Shown here: piece after piece, positions 8,089 through 16,652 of the stretch
Numbering within the stretch: the first letter of the stretch is position 1
How the letters are laid out: every line of letters begins with the position of its first letter
DNA from: Maliibacterium massiliense
GTDB lineage: Bacteria; Bacillota; Clostridia; Christensenellales; Maliibacteriaceae
Length of the DNA stretch: 64,000 nucleotides
Reading direction: 5' to 3'
Assembly (NCBI RefSeq): GCF_900604345.1
Contig: NZ_LR026983.1
Span: forward strand, 1,984,001 to 2,048,000
Position numbers and translations under genes: made by a program
Notes under the pieces: generated by a model
Seen by the model: only the letters and a program-made list of their open reading frames with translations
The model's database searches: none
Told to the model about the DNA's origin: nothing

Positions 8089-8253
8089 GGTACATCTTTC
8101 CTCTCGGGTTTTATTTCTGCCAAAAGGGCTCTATGGCAGCGTATGCGCGCGCTGCGCGCTGCGTGCGCGGCGTGGATATGCACAAAATCCTTCCGCAAGG
8201 GGCATTTCGCTTGAAAAAACAGTGCTACCAAGTCATAATGAAAATACAATCCT

Positions 8254-8271
8254 GTATACAACGCCGTATAC
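8254..8271. promoter_or_regulatory. candidate GntR operator
   Basis: Two GTATAC hexamers, 8254-8259 and 8266-8271, lie 65 bases before the GntR start and just before a TATACT box (8276-8281). GTATAC is also present upstream of the second GntR gene (57743-57748). Repression by the adjacent GntR protein is inferred. Confidence 0.45.
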
Positions 8272-8335
8272 CTTTTATACTCGGTGGTATGCCTTTGTAT
8301 GAGACAGCTTGATTTTTTTGTAGGAACGGTGATCT

Positions 8336-8986
8336 ATGAAGGGAAAATCCAACGCGGAAAAAGCGTATGCGCAGATTATGGAGATGATTGCCACACAGCG
8401 CCTGCAGGCAGGCCAGCAGATTGTGGAGACGACGATCGCCCAGCAGTTGCATATGTCGCGCACGCCGGTGCGCGAGGCGATCCGCCGCCTGCAGGAGGAC
8501 GGCCTGGTGGAGACGGTGATGCACCGCGGCGCGTTTATTAAGACGGCTACAACCGGCGACCTTGTGATGAGCTGCGAACTGGCCGAGGGGCTGGAGGGCA
8601 TGGTGGCCTTTCTGCTGGCGGAAAAGTGCCGGCAGGGGCAGGACCTTTCCAAGGAGCTAGCGCGCAGCCGCGTGCACGTCGATGCGATGACGGCGTTTCT
8701 GCAGGACAAAAAGTTCAAGGACTGGGTACTGCAGGATTACGCCTTTCACATGGGCCTGGCGGAGCTTACGGGCAACAGTTTTCTGGCCCAGGCGTACAAG
8801 CGCATGCGCCAGCAGCTCAACCACGTGCTTTGGTTTATCAACCCCACGCTGGTAGATAAGGATCAGTCCAACCGCGAACACTGCCAGATGCTCGACGCGA
8901 TTGCCGCCGGCCAAGTGGAGGAGGCGCGAAGGAGCGCCGAGCGCCACCATCGTCGGGTGCGCGATATTATCAAGGATTTACAGTGA
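8336..8986 (+). CDS. GntR family regulator, FCD type
   Basis: 216 residues. The N-terminal winged helix (about 8-72) shows RLQAGQQIVETTIAQQLHMS, then RTPVREAIRRLQEDGLVE. The all-helical FCD ligand domain follows, ending in HCQMLDAIAAG and RHHRRVRDII, the usual place of FCD metal/ligand histidines. FCD proteins usually sense carboxylic or sugar acids. It lies 65 bases ahead of the second racemase-family gene, which it probably controls. It is clearly paralogous to the GntR protein at 57931. Confidence 0.9.
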   Translation: MKGKSNAEKAYAQIMEMIATQRLQAGQQIVETTIAQQLHMSRTPVREAIRRLQEDGLVETVMHRGAFIKTATTGDLVMSCELAEGLEGMVAFLLAEKCRQGQDLSKELARSRVHVDAMTAFLQDKKFKDWVLQDYAFHMGLAELTGNSFLAQAYKRMRQQLNHVLWFINPTLVDKDQSNREHCQMLDAIAAGQVEEARRSAERHHRRVRDIIKDLQ

Positions 8987-9051
8987 CGCTGGACGCATCG
9001 CAGCGGCCTGTCCGGCGCCCATTTTAAAGATTTATAAGGAGGAAACGTGTC

Positions 9052-9720
9052 ATGTCCAAAGAGCACAAACATGTATGCATCCTGCAGACCAGCTTTGCCA
9101 AAAAGGACGATATGATCGTCTATCTCAAGGAGCACGTGCCAGGGGTGCGCGTCACCTTTATTACAGACGATACCCTGCTGGCGGACGTGATGGCGGCGGG
9201 CAGCCCGCCCCCTGCGGTGATCAGCCGCATGACCAAGTACGCCATGGCGGCCCAGGAGATGGGCGCGGACGTCATCCTCAACTCCTGTTCCTCGGTGGGC
9301 GAGGTAGCGGACGTCTACATGCAGGTGGTGGATATCCCCGTGGTAAAGATCGACCAGGCGATGGCCGAGGAGGCGGTGCGCACGGGCAGCAACATAGCGC
9401 TGATCGCGACGGTGCCCAGCACGCTGGCGCCCAGCAGGCGGCTGATCGAGCGGGTGGCCGCCGCGCAGGGCAAGACGATAAGCGTGCGAGAGTTTCTCAT
9501 TGAAAACGCCTACGCGCAGCTCAAATCGGGCCATCCCGAGGTGCACAACGAGCTGGTGAAGGCGAAAATCCGTGAACTTGAGGGCCACTATGACTGTATT
9601 GTGATGGCACAGGTGAGCATGCGCGCGCTGCTGCCCGCGCTTTCGGACGTGCACACGCCGATTTTGTGCAGCTTCTATTCCGGCCTGCAGCGCACGGTGG
9701 ACGTGTTAAACAGCCTGTAA
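9052..9720 (+). CDS. Asp/Glu-racemase family protein, second paralogue
   Basis: 222 residues, aligned end to end with the protein at 5122: VILNSCSSVGEVAD with Cys79, VVKIDQAMAEEAVR, and IALIATVPSTLAPSRRLIE. The second-cysteine position is again replaced (IVMAQVSM). Conservation of this swap in both copies suggests a defined subfamily rather than decay. Start ATG 9052 has an AAGGAGG site. It is probably transcribed with the GntR gene and is closed by a strong terminator. No binding protein follows this copy. Confidence 0.82.
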   Translation: MSKEHKHVCILQTSFAKKDDMIVYLKEHVPGVRVTFITDDTLLADVMAAGSPPPAVISRMTKYAMAAQEMGADVILNSCSSVGEVADVYMQVVDIPVVKIDQAMAEEAVRTGSNIALIATVPSTLAPSRRLIERVAAAQGKTISVREFLIENAYAQLKSGHPEVHNELVKAKIRELEGHYDCIVMAQVSMRALLPALSDVHTPILCSFYSGLQRTVDVLNSL

Positions 9721-9732
9721 GAGGCGCGCTGC

Positions 9733-9784
9733 GGCGCGCAGGCCCGTCCTCTTGCCAAGGGGGGCACGGCCTGCGCGCCTTTTT
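9733..9784 (+). terminator. terminator after second racemase paralogue
   Basis: GGCGCGCAGGCC (9733-9744) pairs with GGCCTGCGCGCC (9768-9779), followed by five T. Confidence 0.85.
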
Positions 9785-9838
9785 GTATGGCGTTTGTGGT
9801 ATAATGGCGCTATTCGGAAAAACTTGAGGTGAAACGCG

Positions 9839-11095
9839 ATGGACATGACGATGATCATCAGTATTGCGTTGCTGGCAGTGGCGCTGGCGGTGCTGGCGGC
9901 GGCGCTTCTGGCCGCGCGTGGCACGCGCCGGCAGCTCGCGCGCATGCAGAGCCAGCTTGCGGGGCAACTGGAAAAACAGGCGAACAGCGCGCGCGACGAC
10001 GCCCACTTTGCGCGCCAGGAGAGCATGGAGGCGCTTGAGCGCATCAACAAGGGTACCCTGCACGCCATCGGGCAGATGACCAGCCTGCAGGAGCAGAAGC
10101 TGGAGGGCATGCGCGCGGTGCTGGCCGAGGGCATGGCCCAGATGCGCGCAGATAACGAAAAAAAGCTCGACCAGATGCGCGCCACGGTGGATGAAAAGCT
10201 GGACAGGACGCTTAACCAGCGCCTGGGCGATTCCTTCAACGTGGTCAGCCAGCGCCTGGAGCAGGTGTACAAGAGCATGGGGGAGATGCAGCAGCTGGCC
10301 ACAGGCGTGGGCGATCTCAAGCGGGTGCTTACCAACGTCAAGACGCGGGGCATCTGGGGGGAGATGCAGCTTGCAAGCCTGCTGGAGCAGATGCTGGCGC
10401 CTGGCCAGTACGCATCCAATGTCGCCATCAAGCCCGGCGCGGGCGAGCGGGTGGAGTTTGCCGTGTGCCTGCCGGGCAGCCAGGCGGGGCAGACGGTGTA
10501 CATGCCCATTGACGCCAAGTTCCCCGTGGAGGATTACCAGCGGGTGCTCGACGCGGTGGAGCAGGGTGACCCCGCCGAGGTGGAGCGGGCGAGCAAGGCG
10601 CTGGAAACCACCATCCGCCAGGAGGCTAAGCGCATCACCAAGTACATCGTGCCCCCCTACAGCACGGATTTTGCGGTGATGTTCCTGCCGGTGGAGGGGC
10701 TCTATGCCGAGGTGCTGCGCCGCGAGGGGCTTATGGAGACGTTGCAGCGCGACTGCCGCGTGACGGTGGCGGGACCCACCACGCTGGCGGCGCTGCTCAA
10801 CAGCCTGCAGGTGGGCTTTCGCACATTGGCCATCCAGCAGCGTACCAGCGAGGTGTGGCAGCTGCTGGCGGCCATCAAGCAGGAGTTCGGCCGCTTTGCC
10901 GGTTTGCTGGAAAAGACGCAGAAAAAGCTTAACGAGGCGAGCAACGGCCTGGAGAGCATCGGGCGCAAGTCCCGCACCATCGAGCGCAAGCTGCGGGGGG
11001 TGGAGCAGATTGCCCAGCAGCAGGAGACGCTGGGGCTGCCGGACGACGCGCCCGCGCTGGCCGAAGAGCAAAAGGACGATCTGCCGCTGCTTTAA
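9839..11095 (+). CDS. rmuC: DNA recombination protein RmuC
   Basis: 418 residues. It starts with one transmembrane helix (about 5-27), then a long coiled coil (30-140), then the RmuC nuclease-like core: TRGIWGEMQLASLLEQML, PIDAKFPVEDYQRVL, YIVPPYSTDFAVMFLPVEGL and VAGPTTLAALLNSLQVGF. It is thought to limit inversions and act on branched DNA; the biochemical role is not settled. It is a single gene, closed by a bidirectional terminator shared with the convergent binding-protein gene. Confidence 0.95.
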   Translation: MDMTMIISIALLAVALAVLAAALLAARGTRRQLARMQSQLAGQLEKQANSARDDAHFARQESMEALERINKGTLHAIGQMTSLQEQKLEGMRAVLAEGMAQMRADNEKKLDQMRATVDEKLDRTLNQRLGDSFNVVSQRLEQVYKSMGEMQQLATGVGDLKRVLTNVKTRGIWGEMQLASLLEQMLAPGQYASNVAIKPGAGERVEFAVCLPGSQAGQTVYMPIDAKFPVEDYQRVLDAVEQGDPAEVERASKALETTIRQEAKRITKYIVPPYSTDFAVMFLPVEGLYAEVLRREGLMETLQRDCRVTVAGPTTLAALLNSLQVGFRTLAIQQRTSEVWQLLAAIKQEFGRFAGLLEKTQKKLNEASNGLESIGRKSRTIERKLRGVEQIAQQQETLGLPDDAPALAEEQKDDLPLL

Positions 11096-11107
11096 CGGAG
11101 AAAAAAG

Positions 11108-11135
11108 AGGCCCTGTGCAAGATTGCACAGGGCCT
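11108..11135. terminator. bidirectional terminator
   Basis: AGGCCCTGTGCAA (11108-11120) pairs perfectly with TTGCACAGGGCCT (11123-11135), between rmuC and a minus-strand gene. Confidence 0.85.
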
Positions 11136-11173
11136 TCTGCTGCCTCCTTAAGCGATGGTACGAGATTTGCTGT

Positions 11174-12181
11174 TTATTTGAACTTGGCGACGTTGTCCTT
11201 GGTGACCAGCTCGACGGGCACGTAGACAAACTTTTCATCGGGCTTTTCGCCGTCGATCATCTTGACGATGGTCTCCACGCCGATGCGTCCCAGCTCCTTG
11301 GGGAACTGCGCGGCCGAGCAGAGCATCAGGCCTTTTTCGATCAGCTCGCACTCCTCGGTGGTGCCATCCACGCTCGCCACCTTGACGTCCTTGCCCGCGG
11401 AGGTCACGGCCGAAACCGCGCCGCGGCCGCCCGTGCCTGACGCGCACCAGAAGCCTTTCACATCAGGGAAGGCCTGCAGCAGGTTGCTTGCCTTGTCCAG
11501 AATGATGTCCACCGTCATCTGGCCGTCCTCAACGTGCACGATCTTGACGTCGGGGAACTCCTTGATGGCATCCTGCGCGCCCTGGTCGCGCAGGCGGATG
11601 TTGTAACCGAGGGTGTTGGTGAAGAGAATTACCTCGCCCTTGCCGCCAATGGCCTCGCACAGGGCTTTGGCGCCTGCATAGCCCGCGTCGTAGTTATCGC
11701 TGGTGACGATGGCGTCCACCTCGTCCTCGTTGGCGGGGGGCGCGTCCAGAATGACCAAGGGGATGTTCGCGCGCTGGATGGCCTGCACGCTTGTGACGCT
11801 GCCCTGGTAATCGTAGCAGACCAGCATCACGCCGTCCACCTTCTGGGTGGCGAGGTCCTCGCAGTTGGCGACCTCCTTTTGCACGTCGTTGTTGGAATCC
11901 ATGACCATGACCTTGACGTTGCGGTCGGTGATGGCCTTGGCGGCGTCCTCAGCGCCCGTCTGGATGTCGACGAAGAACGAGTTGCCCAGGGATTTGACGA
12001 CCAGGCCCAGCGTGAGATCCTTCTTTGCGTCCGTGCCCGCGCTGGCACTCGCGCTTGTGCTGGCGCTCGTGCTCGCGCTGGGGCTTGCGGCGGGGGGGTC
12101 CTGTTTCTGGCAACCCGCCATGGCCAGCATGGACAGCGCGAGTACCAGGCAGAGCGCGATAATAATGTATTTGCGTTTCAT
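11174..12181 (-). CDS. sugar-type ABC substrate-binding lipoprotein, tandem copy B
   Basis: 335 residues, lipoprotein signal ending MAGC at Cys24, then a serine/threonine/alanine-rich linker (SASTSASTSASAS) before the RbsB-like fold. Fold marks are LGLVVKSLGNSFFVDIQTG, MVCYDYQGSVTS-like hinge, VILDAPPANEDEVDAIV and VASVDGTTEECELIEKG. It is nearly identical in the mature region to the gene at 12665, with a longer linker, so the pair is a recent tandem duplication. ATG 12181 has GGGAGG upstream; longer in-frame extensions have no ribosome site. It has its own promoter and no permease nearby. Confidence 0.9.
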   Translation of the reverse strand: MKRKYIIIALCLVLALSMLAMAGCQKQDPPAASPSASTSASTSASASAGTDAKKDLTLGLVVKSLGNSFFVDIQTGAEDAAKAITDRNVKVMVMDSNNDVQKEVANCEDLATQKVDGVMLVCYDYQGSVTSVQAIQRANIPLVILDAPPANEDEVDAIVTSDNYDAGYAGAKALCEAIGGKGEVILFTNTLGYNIRLRDQGAQDAIKEFPDVKIVHVEDGQMTVDIILDKASNLLQAFPDVKGFWCASGTGGRGAVSAVTSAGKDVKVASVDGTTEECELIEKGLMLCSAAQFPKELGRIGVETIVKMIDGEKPDEKFVYVPVELVTKDNVAKFK

Positions 12182-12496
12182 ACGGTATCCTCCCTCAAAT
12201 GTTTGCTGCAAGTGTGTGTTACGTCCTTTTCTAAAAGGCAGTGTCGAACCTGCGGCCTCCTTTCTTTGTTCGCTAATACTGCGCATGTATGATGGCATCT
12301 TGTCTGACTTGCGCGGGACGAAAAAGTGCGATCCAGGCGCCCGTTTAAGGAACGCGGTGCGCCCGTAACCGCAGAAAATACACGTCACGGCACAAAAGCC
12401 GCCTGTATAGGAAACGCATGGACAACGAAAAAACAACGCCCACAGCCAACGCTGCGGTGGAAACAGAATCAAAATCCGCGTCTTTTACTTACCTAG

Positions 12497-12526
12497 ATTA
12501 TAAAAAGCTGCGGCGCGCTGTGTCAA
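12497..12526 (-). promoter_or_regulatory. promoter of binding-protein copy B
   Basis: Minus-strand TTGACA (12521-12526), 18-base spacer, TATAAT (12497-12502). The leader is about 310 bases. A small inverted repeat TTGC-TTACATT-GCAA lies just upstream (about 12536-12550) and could bind a regulator. I see no known riboswitch in the leader. Confidence 0.75.
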
Positions 12527-12577
12527 TCAATGTTATTGCAATGTAAGCAACGCCATGACCGCTTTCATTGCGCCAAA

Positions 12578-12627
12578 CAATAAAAGAAGCCCCGGCACAA
12601 GGAGGTAAAACCTTGTAACCGGGGTTC
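12578..12627 (-). terminator. terminator of binding-protein copy A
   Basis: GAA-CCCCGG at the base pairs with CCGGGG-TTC, with an inner ACAAGG/CCTTGT stem, followed on minus by TTCTTTTATT. It separates the two tandem copies into two transcripts. Confidence 0.75.
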
Positions 12628-12664
12628 TTTTGCATGCGTTCGCTTGTAACGACGCCGGTATTGC

Positions 12665-13648
12665 TTATTTGAACTTGGCGACGTTGTCCTTGGTGACCAG
12701 CTCGACGGGCACGTAGACGAACTTCTCATCGGGCTTTTCGCCGTCGATCATCTTGACGATGGTCTCCACGCCGATGCGTCCCAGCTCCTTGGGGAACTGC
12801 GCGGCCGAGCAGAGCATCAGGCCTTTTTCGATCAGCTCGCACTCCTCGCTGGAGCCGTCCACGCTGGCCACGAGCACGTCCTTGCCCGCGGAGGTCACGG
12901 CCGAAACCGCGCCGCGGCCGCCCGTGCCCGAGCAGCACCAGATGCCCTTGACGTTGGGGAAGGTCTGCAGCAGGTTGCTTGTCTTGTCCAGAATGATATC
13001 CACCGTGGCCTGGCCGTCCTCGACGTGCACCACCTTGATGTTGGGGAACTCCTTGATGGCGTCCTCGGCGCCCTGCTGGCGCAGGCGGATGTTGTAGCCC
13101 AGGCTGTTGGTAAAGAGGATCACTTCGCCCTCGCCGTTGAGCGCCTCGCACAGGGCCTTGGCGCCCTGGTAACCCGCGTCGTAGTTGTCGCTGGTGACGA
13201 TGGCGTCGATCTCATCCTCATTGGCCGGAGGTGCGTCCAGAATGACCAAGGGGATGTTCGCGCGCTGGATGGCCTGCACGCTTGTGACGCTGCCCTGGTA
13301 GTCGTAGCAGACCAGCATCACGCCGTCCACCTTCTGGGTGGCGAGGTCCTCGCAGTTGGCGACCTCCTTCTGCACGTCGTTGTTGGAGTCCATGACCGTG
13401 ATCTTGACGTTGCGGTCGGTGATGGCCTTGGCGGCATCCTCGGCGCCCGTCTGGATGTCGACAAAGAACGAGTTGCCCAGGGATTTGACGACCAGGCCCA
13501 GGGCGAGGTCCTTCTTGGCGTCCGTGCCCGCGCTCGCGCTTGTGCTGGGGCTGTTGCTGGCGGGTTCCTGCTTCTGGCAGCCCGCCATGACCAGCATGGA
13601 CAGTGCGAGCACCAGGCACAGGATCGTGATGGTGATTCGTTTCCTCAT
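12665..13648 (-). CDS. sugar-type ABC substrate-binding lipoprotein, tandem copy A
   Basis: 327 residues with a lipoprotein signal (MAGC, Cys24), a shorter Ser/Thr linker than copy B, then the same RbsB-like fold. ATG 13648 has GGAGG nine bases upstream; the in-frame extension to 13750 has no ribosome site. The two copies differ at scattered positions (for example WCCSGTGG here, WCASGTGG in copy B). It is preceded by a promoter with a catabolite-control-like site, so carbon-source control is likely. The ligand is probably a sugar or sugar-like compound, by family. Confidence 0.9.
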   Translation of the reverse strand: MRKRITITILCLVLALSMLVMAGCQKQEPASNSPSTSASAGTDAKKDLALGLVVKSLGNSFFVDIQTGAEDAAKAITDRNVKITVMDSNNDVQKEVANCEDLATQKVDGVMLVCYDYQGSVTSVQAIQRANIPLVILDAPPANEDEIDAIVTSDNYDAGYQGAKALCEALNGEGEVILFTNSLGYNIRLRQQGAEDAIKEFPNIKVVHVEDGQATVDIILDKTSNLLQTFPNVKGIWCCSGTGGRGAVSAVTSAGKDVLVASVDGSSEECELIEKGLMLCSAAQFPKELGRIGVETIVKMIDGEKPDEKFVYVPVELVTKDNVAKFK

Positions 13649-13906
13649 GGGTTTACCTCCTGCTAAAATCGTTGGTGTGGTGTTAACGCAACGCTGCGCA
13701 ATGGGCAGCGGTTGACACGGGGGGGATAAGCGGGGCAGTGCCCCTGCCATATTGCTGTATCATCATGCCGATCATACAGGAAATTGCATACAGAAAAACA
13801 CCGTGTAGCGGAAAGTTACATGTCTGCACGTTGCACCGTGCGGCAATATCAGGAAAATGCGGCATCCTATCCGCAATCGCATCGCAAATCGTCGCTCTAT
13901 GCCCTT

Positions 13907-13958
13907 ATGTTACGTTGCGATGAAATTTTCGTCAATATCTTACATTAAAGCGCTTACA
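13907..13958 (-). promoter_or_regulatory. promoter with cre-like site for copy A
   Basis: Minus-strand TTGACG (13930-13935), 17 bases, TAACAT (13907-13912). Nine bases upstream of the -35 lies TGTAAGCGCTTTAA (13945-13958), close to the CcpA cre consensus. A cre upstream of the -35 fits activation rather than blocking. The leader is about 250 bases. Confidence 0.6.
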
Positions 13959-14511
13959 TTCATGAAATTGCATATATCGTTCTTTTTTACACATTTCTTT
14001 TGCACAATCGAAAGGGAAAGAATCCTGCTGTAGCGCGGACCCGCCGTGCGCGCGCATGGCACTTACAAAGCCAGTGATTAGGGCCGGCAGGGTTTGCAGC
14101 GGACCCGCCGCGTACGTATGCGTGGCGCTCAGGCTTACTCCACCGCCTTTTGTGTCTGCCTGTACGGCTGCCGCAGGCATCTGGCAGTGCTGCGCGTTTT
14201 GTGCCGTTGCCTTCCATGATTGACGGGGGCGCCGCGCTTGAAGCGGGCTGCTGCGTCCCACCCAGTGCGCACGCCGCACTGCTTGCGGGCAATCCCCACC
14301 GATGGCGGGCATCGCGCCGCAGTGCGCTATAGGCAATGGGCGGGATCTATGCTAAAATAGGGACATGCATGTCATAGGTATAGGTATTTGTCCAGCGATG
14401 GACGGCATACCAGGACATAGCGTTCTGTGATGCACGGCATGAGGATCGGGACGTGCCTGCGCGCAGACGATGTGCGCGCATGTTTTTACGTGATGATGGA
14501 GAGGATGGCGT
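13959..14511. other. intergenic region before glnN, no gene recognised
   Basis: About 550 bases between divergent genes. No reading frame here has a ribosome site plus protein-like composition. An extended -10 (TGC then TAAAAT at 14353-14358) is the likely glnN promoter, giving a 150-base leader. I found no known riboswitch in it. Confidence 0.5.
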
Positions 14512-16617
14512 TTGGTGGATTTGGAACACTTTGGCGAGTATGTATTTGATGATGCGGTGATGCGCACGCGCATCAGCGCGCACGCGTATGAGGAATTCCA
14601 TCGCGTGATCGATGAGGGCATCCCCATGGATATCGATTTGGCCGACGAGGTGGCGCACGCCATGTGTGCCTGGGCGGTTGAAAAGGGCGCGACCCACTAC
14701 ACGCACTGGTTTCAGCCGCTGACCGGCTTTACCGCCGAGAAGCACGACGCCTTTCTGTCCCCCTCGCCTGAGGGCCCCATCTGCGAGTTTTCCGGCAGGG
14801 AGCTGATCCGCGGCGAGTCGGATGCCTCGAGCTTTCCCTCCGGCGGCCTGCGCGCCACCTTCGAGGCGCGCGGCTACACCGCCTGGGACTGCACCTCGCC
14901 AGCCTTTGTTAAAAAGGACGTCTCAGGCGTCACGGCGCTGTGCATCCCCACGGCGTTTTGCTCCTACACCGGAGAGGCGCTGGATAACAAGACGCCCCTG
15001 CTGCGCTCGGTGGAGGCGCTCCGCCGCCAGGCGGGGCGCGTGCTGCGCGCGCTGGGGCGCGGCGACGTGGGCCACGTCAACGTCTCGGTGGGCGCCGAGC
15101 AGGAGTATTTTCTGGTGCGCAAGGACCTTTACGCCAAGCGCAAGGACCTGATCTACACTGGGCGCACCCTCTTTGGCGCCCGCCCGCCCAAGGGGCAGGA
15201 GCTTTCCGATCAATACTACGGCGTCATCCGGCCTGTGGTCTCGGAGTTTATGGCGGAGCTCAACGAGGAGCTGTGGAAGCTGGGCGTGTACGCCAAAACG
15301 CAGCACAACGAGGGGGCGCCCGCGCAGCACGAGCTTGCGCCGGTGTACAGCCAGGTCAACAGCGCAGCGGACCACAACCAGCTCATCATGGAGATGATGC
15401 GCAAGGTGGCCGACCGGCACAACCTGGTGTGCTTGCTGCACGAAAAGCCCTTTGAAGGGGTCAACGGCTCGGGCAAGCACAACAACTGGTCGCTCTGTAC
15501 GGATACGGGGGAGAACCTGCTCAAGCCGGGCAAGGACCCGGCCGGCAACATCACGTTTCTGGTGTTCTTTATGGCGGTTATCGCCGCGGTGGACGAATAC
15601 GCGCCGCTATTGCGCATGGCCTGCGCAGGGGCGGGCAACGACCAGCGCCTGGGCGGGCATGAGGCGCCGCCGCCCATCATATCCATCTTCCTGGGCGAAC
15701 CGCTCACCGAGATGCTCGAGTCCATCGCCGGCGGGGAAAACGCCGTGGCGCAGTACCGCAAGCAGGTGATGAGCATCGGCGTGTCCACCATGCCGCTGCT
15801 GCACCGGGACAATACCGACCGCAACCGCACCTCGCCCTTTGCGTTTACGGGCAACAAGTTCGAGTTCCGCATGGTGGGCGCGCCCGCGGCCATCGCCACG
15901 CCCAATATCGTGATCAACACCATTGTTGCGGAGTACCTCGCCCGCGCGGCCGACGCGCTGGAGGGAGCCCCGAACATGCGGGAGGCGGCCTATGCGCTGG
16001 TGCGAAGCTGGGTGAACGCGCACCGTCGCATCATCTTCAATGGCAACAACTACACGGAGGAATGGGTGCAGGAGGCTAAAAAACGCGGTCTGCCCATCCT
16101 TCCATCCTCCGTGGAGGCTATCGAGCAGCTGGAGCAGCCCGAGATGCAGCAGGTCTTTGCGCGCCATCAGGTCTTTACCCAGGTGGAGCTGCATTCCCGC
16201 GCGGAGATCATGCGGCAGAACTACATCAAAACCATTAAGATCGAAGCCTACACCATGCTGGAGATGGCCCGCAAGCAGATCCTGCCCTGCGGCATGACCA
16301 TGATCGACCGGCTGGCCGATACCGTCTGCAAAATGAAGGCCACGGGCATGCGGCTGGATGATTCCGCCCAGCGGGAGCATTTGGAGGCGCTGGTGGGCGT
16401 GGTGCGCAGCGTGAAGTCCAGCATTGACCACCTACAGCACGTGATGGAGGGCGTGGCGCCCTACAAGGAGGATACCCGCCGCTTGGCGCGCTACTACCAG
16501 CAGCAGGTGCTGCAGGCGATGGCTCAGCTGCGCAGCGTGTGCGATAAGCTGGAGGTGCTCACCGCGCGGGAGCTGTGGCCGATTCCCACCTACGGCGAGC
16601 TGCTCTACTACGTGTAA
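14512..16617 (+). CDS. glnN: glutamine synthetase type III
   Basis: 701 residues, the usual size of GSIII. It makes glutamine from glutamate, ammonia and ATP. Seen: FGEYVFDDAVM at the start, the GSIII region THYTHWFQPLTG, VGAEQEYFLV with a metal-binding glutamate, EGAPAQHELAPVYS, GSGKHNNWSL, and NKFEFRMVG. The TTG at 14512 has GGAGAGG upstream and fits the family N-terminus; GTG 14515 is an alternative. It is followed 35 bases later by a glycosyltransferase, probably a separate function. Confidence 0.95.
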   Translation: MVDLEHFGEYVFDDAVMRTRISAHAYEEFHRVIDEGIPMDIDLADEVAHAMCAWAVEKGATHYTHWFQPLTGFTAEKHDAFLSPSPEGPICEFSGRELIRGESDASSFPSGGLRATFEARGYTAWDCTSPAFVKKDVSGVTALCIPTAFCSYTGEALDNKTPLLRSVEALRRQAGRVLRALGRGDVGHVNVSVGAEQEYFLVRKDLYAKRKDLIYTGRTLFGARPPKGQELSDQYYGVIRPVVSEFMAELNEELWKLGVYAKTQHNEGAPAQHELAPVYSQVNSAADHNQLIMEMMRKVADRHNLVCLLHEKPFEGVNGSGKHNNWSLCTDTGENLLKPGKDPAGNITFLVFFMAVIAAVDEYAPLLRMACAGAGNDQRLGGHEAPPPIISIFLGEPLTEMLESIAGGENAVAQYRKQVMSIGVSTMPLLHRDNTDRNRTSPFAFTGNKFEFRMVGAPAAIATPNIVINTIVAEYLARAADALEGAPNMREAAYALVRSWVNAHRRIIFNGNNYTEEWVQEAKKRGLPILPSSVEAIEQLEQPEMQQVFARHQVFTQVELHSRAEIMRQNYIKTIKIEAYTMLEMARKQILPCGMTMIDRLADTVCKMKATGMRLDDSAQREHLEALVGVVRSVKSSIDHLQHVMEGVAPYKEDTRRLARYYQQQVLQAMAQLRSVCDKLEVLTARELWPIPTYGELLYYV

Positions 16618-16652
16618 GCTGTACCATGAGGAAAAAAGAGGGATACTGACGC

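Noticed and set aside
7093..8214. Long plus-strand frame over the collagen-like gene
   Set aside because: Antisense shadow of a GC-rich triplet repeat; no ribosome site, and the minus strand gives a coherent protein.
9521..11128. 535-codon minus-strand frame over rmuC
   Set aside because: Shadow frame rich in His/Arg/Leu, no ribosome site; rmuC on plus explains the DNA.
13932..14336. 134-codon minus-strand frame upstream of glnN
   Set aside because: No ribosome site and it covers the cre-like site; composition not protein-like.
14359..14511. glnN leader as a glutamine riboswitch or ANTAR target
   Set aside because: I could not find the conserved sequence blocks of either class in the leader.
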